Shown here one piece after another: positions 6,351-6,830 of a stretch of DNA of 6,830 nt; position 1 is the first letter of the stretch; each line of letters opens with the position of its first letter. The stretch is taken from positions 1 through 6,830 of the forward strand of contig JAEWSV010000434.1 of assembly GCA_023398155.1 (NCBI GenBank). The letters run 5' to 3'. The stretch is from Spirochaetota bacterium (GTDB lineage: Bacteria; Spirochaetota; Spirochaetia; Treponematales; Breznakiellaceae). Under the pieces are notes generated by a model. It was given only the letters and a program-made list of their open reading frames with translations. It did no database searches and was not told the DNA's origin. The position numbers and the translations under genes are program-made.

Positions 6351-6830
6351 GTGGCAAAAATGAGCGAGAACGAGAAAACCCGCGGGGATTCCACGGCGTC
6401 ACACGAGGAAAAGGGAAAGGCCCTGGAAGCCGCCCGCCTCCAGATAGAAAAGCAATTCGGCGCCGGTTCCCTCATGAAGCTCGGCGCCCACATCAACGTA
6501 GCGGGCATCGAGACGATCCCTTCGGGCGCCATCCTACTCGATGAAGCCTTGGGCATCGGCGGCTATCCCCGGGGACGCATCATCGAGATATACGGCCCTG
6601 AATCATCGGGAAAGCCCACCTTGGCGCTCCACGCCATCGCGGAAGCGCAGAAGAAAGGCGGCATAGCGGCCTTCGTGGACGCCGAGCACGCGCTTGATCC
6701 GACCTACGCGAGAAACCTCGGCGTCAACATCGACGAGCTCTGGGTCTCCCAGCCGGATACCGGCGAACAGGCCCTGGAGATAACCGAAAGCCTCGTGCGG
6801 TCAGGCGCCGTCGACGTCATCGTCGTAGAC
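6351..6830 (+). CDS. recA: Recombinase RecA, N-terminal 160 residues (3' end cut)
   Basis: RecA forms ATP-dependent filaments on single-stranded DNA for strand exchange and recombinational repair. The sequence follows the family closely: ALEAARLQIEKQFGAGSLMKLG (24-45), the N-terminal helix and linker; IPSGAILLDEALGIGGYPRGRI, the core start; the Walker A region (82-90); FVDAEHALDP with catalytic Glu112 (E. coli Glu96); SQPDTGEQALEI; and VDVIVVD, which ends the window at Asp160 (E. coli Asp144, Walker B). About half of a roughly 350-residue protein is present. The N-terminus is about 16 residues longer than in E. coli. GTG at 6351 is preferred over ATG at 6360 by Shine-Dalgarno spacing. The oddity is Walker A: GPESSGKPT, with Pro89 (codon CCC, 6615-6617) where Thr is near-invariant. 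No frameshift or stop occurs, and all surrounding motifs are intact. It is divergent from the PRPP synthetase-like gene. Confidence 0.97.
   Translation, partial: MAKMSENEKTRGDSTASHEEKGKALEAARLQIEKQFGAGSLMKLGAHINVAGIETIPSGAILLDEALGIGGYPRGRIIEIYGPESSGKPTLALHAIAEAQKKGGIAAFVDAEHALDPTYARNLGVNIDELWVSQPDTGEQALEITESLVRSGAVDVIVVD

Noticed and set aside
5984..6556. 190-codon minus-strand open frame spanning the recA start
   Set aside because: It overlaps the real recA and the PRPP synthetase-like gene in the wrong frame and has a low-complexity Arg/Ser composition.

Overview
This is a GC-rich bacterial window, densely packed with genes. It most resembles a spirochaete (Spirochaetota). That placement is an inference from two things. 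The RecA N-terminus reads like spirochaete RecA sequences as I remember them. Several exported or membrane TPR proteins, and the first gene's layout (KAYDNLKAS, ALKCVNWW, QWKAFF, LYAVRRYAF, GRCYKGVGNYD), also look like spirochaete proteins. I could not run a search to confirm it.

Layout. Positions 1-647 on the minus strand hold the first 215 codons of a soluble TPR protein that runs off the left edge. A 149 bp divergent region (648-796) separates it from the plus-strand cluster and carries a near-consensus extended -10 promoter pointing left. Its -10 is a symmetric TATTATA that could also fire to the right. From 797 to 5100, five plus-strand genes probably form one operon: rpe (ribulose-phosphate 3-epimerase), an exported TPR/coiled-coil protein, an exported beta-rich protein of unknown function, a membrane-anchored TPR protein, and dtd (D-aminoacyl-tRNA deacylase). 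The last four are joined by three consecutive 4-nt ATGA stop/start overlaps, so they are probably translationally coupled.

Only 6 nt after dtd, a convergent minus-strand gene (5107-6207) encodes a divergent, long PRPP synthetase-like protein. A 143 bp divergent region (6208-6350) then leads into recA, which starts at 6351 (GTG) and is cut by the right edge at the Walker B aspartate.

Rpe and the PRPP synthetase-like protein both belong to pentose-phosphate/ribose-phosphate metabolism. Dtd protects translation from D-amino acids. The three middle genes look like a small cell-envelope module: two exported products and one with a cytoplasmic TPR domain, one transmembrane helix and an extracytoplasmic domain.

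The most striking observation is in recA. The Walker A motif reads GPESSGKPT instead of the near-invariant GPESSGKTT, through a single A-to-C difference in one codon. This is either a sequence error or a RecA with a damaged nucleotide-binding loop. The PRPP synthetase-like protein, with altered ATP-binding motifs, and the uncharacterised envelope trio are the other main leads. I see no mobile elements, CRISPR arrays, tRNAs or rRNAs, and no gene-free stretch longer than 149 bp.
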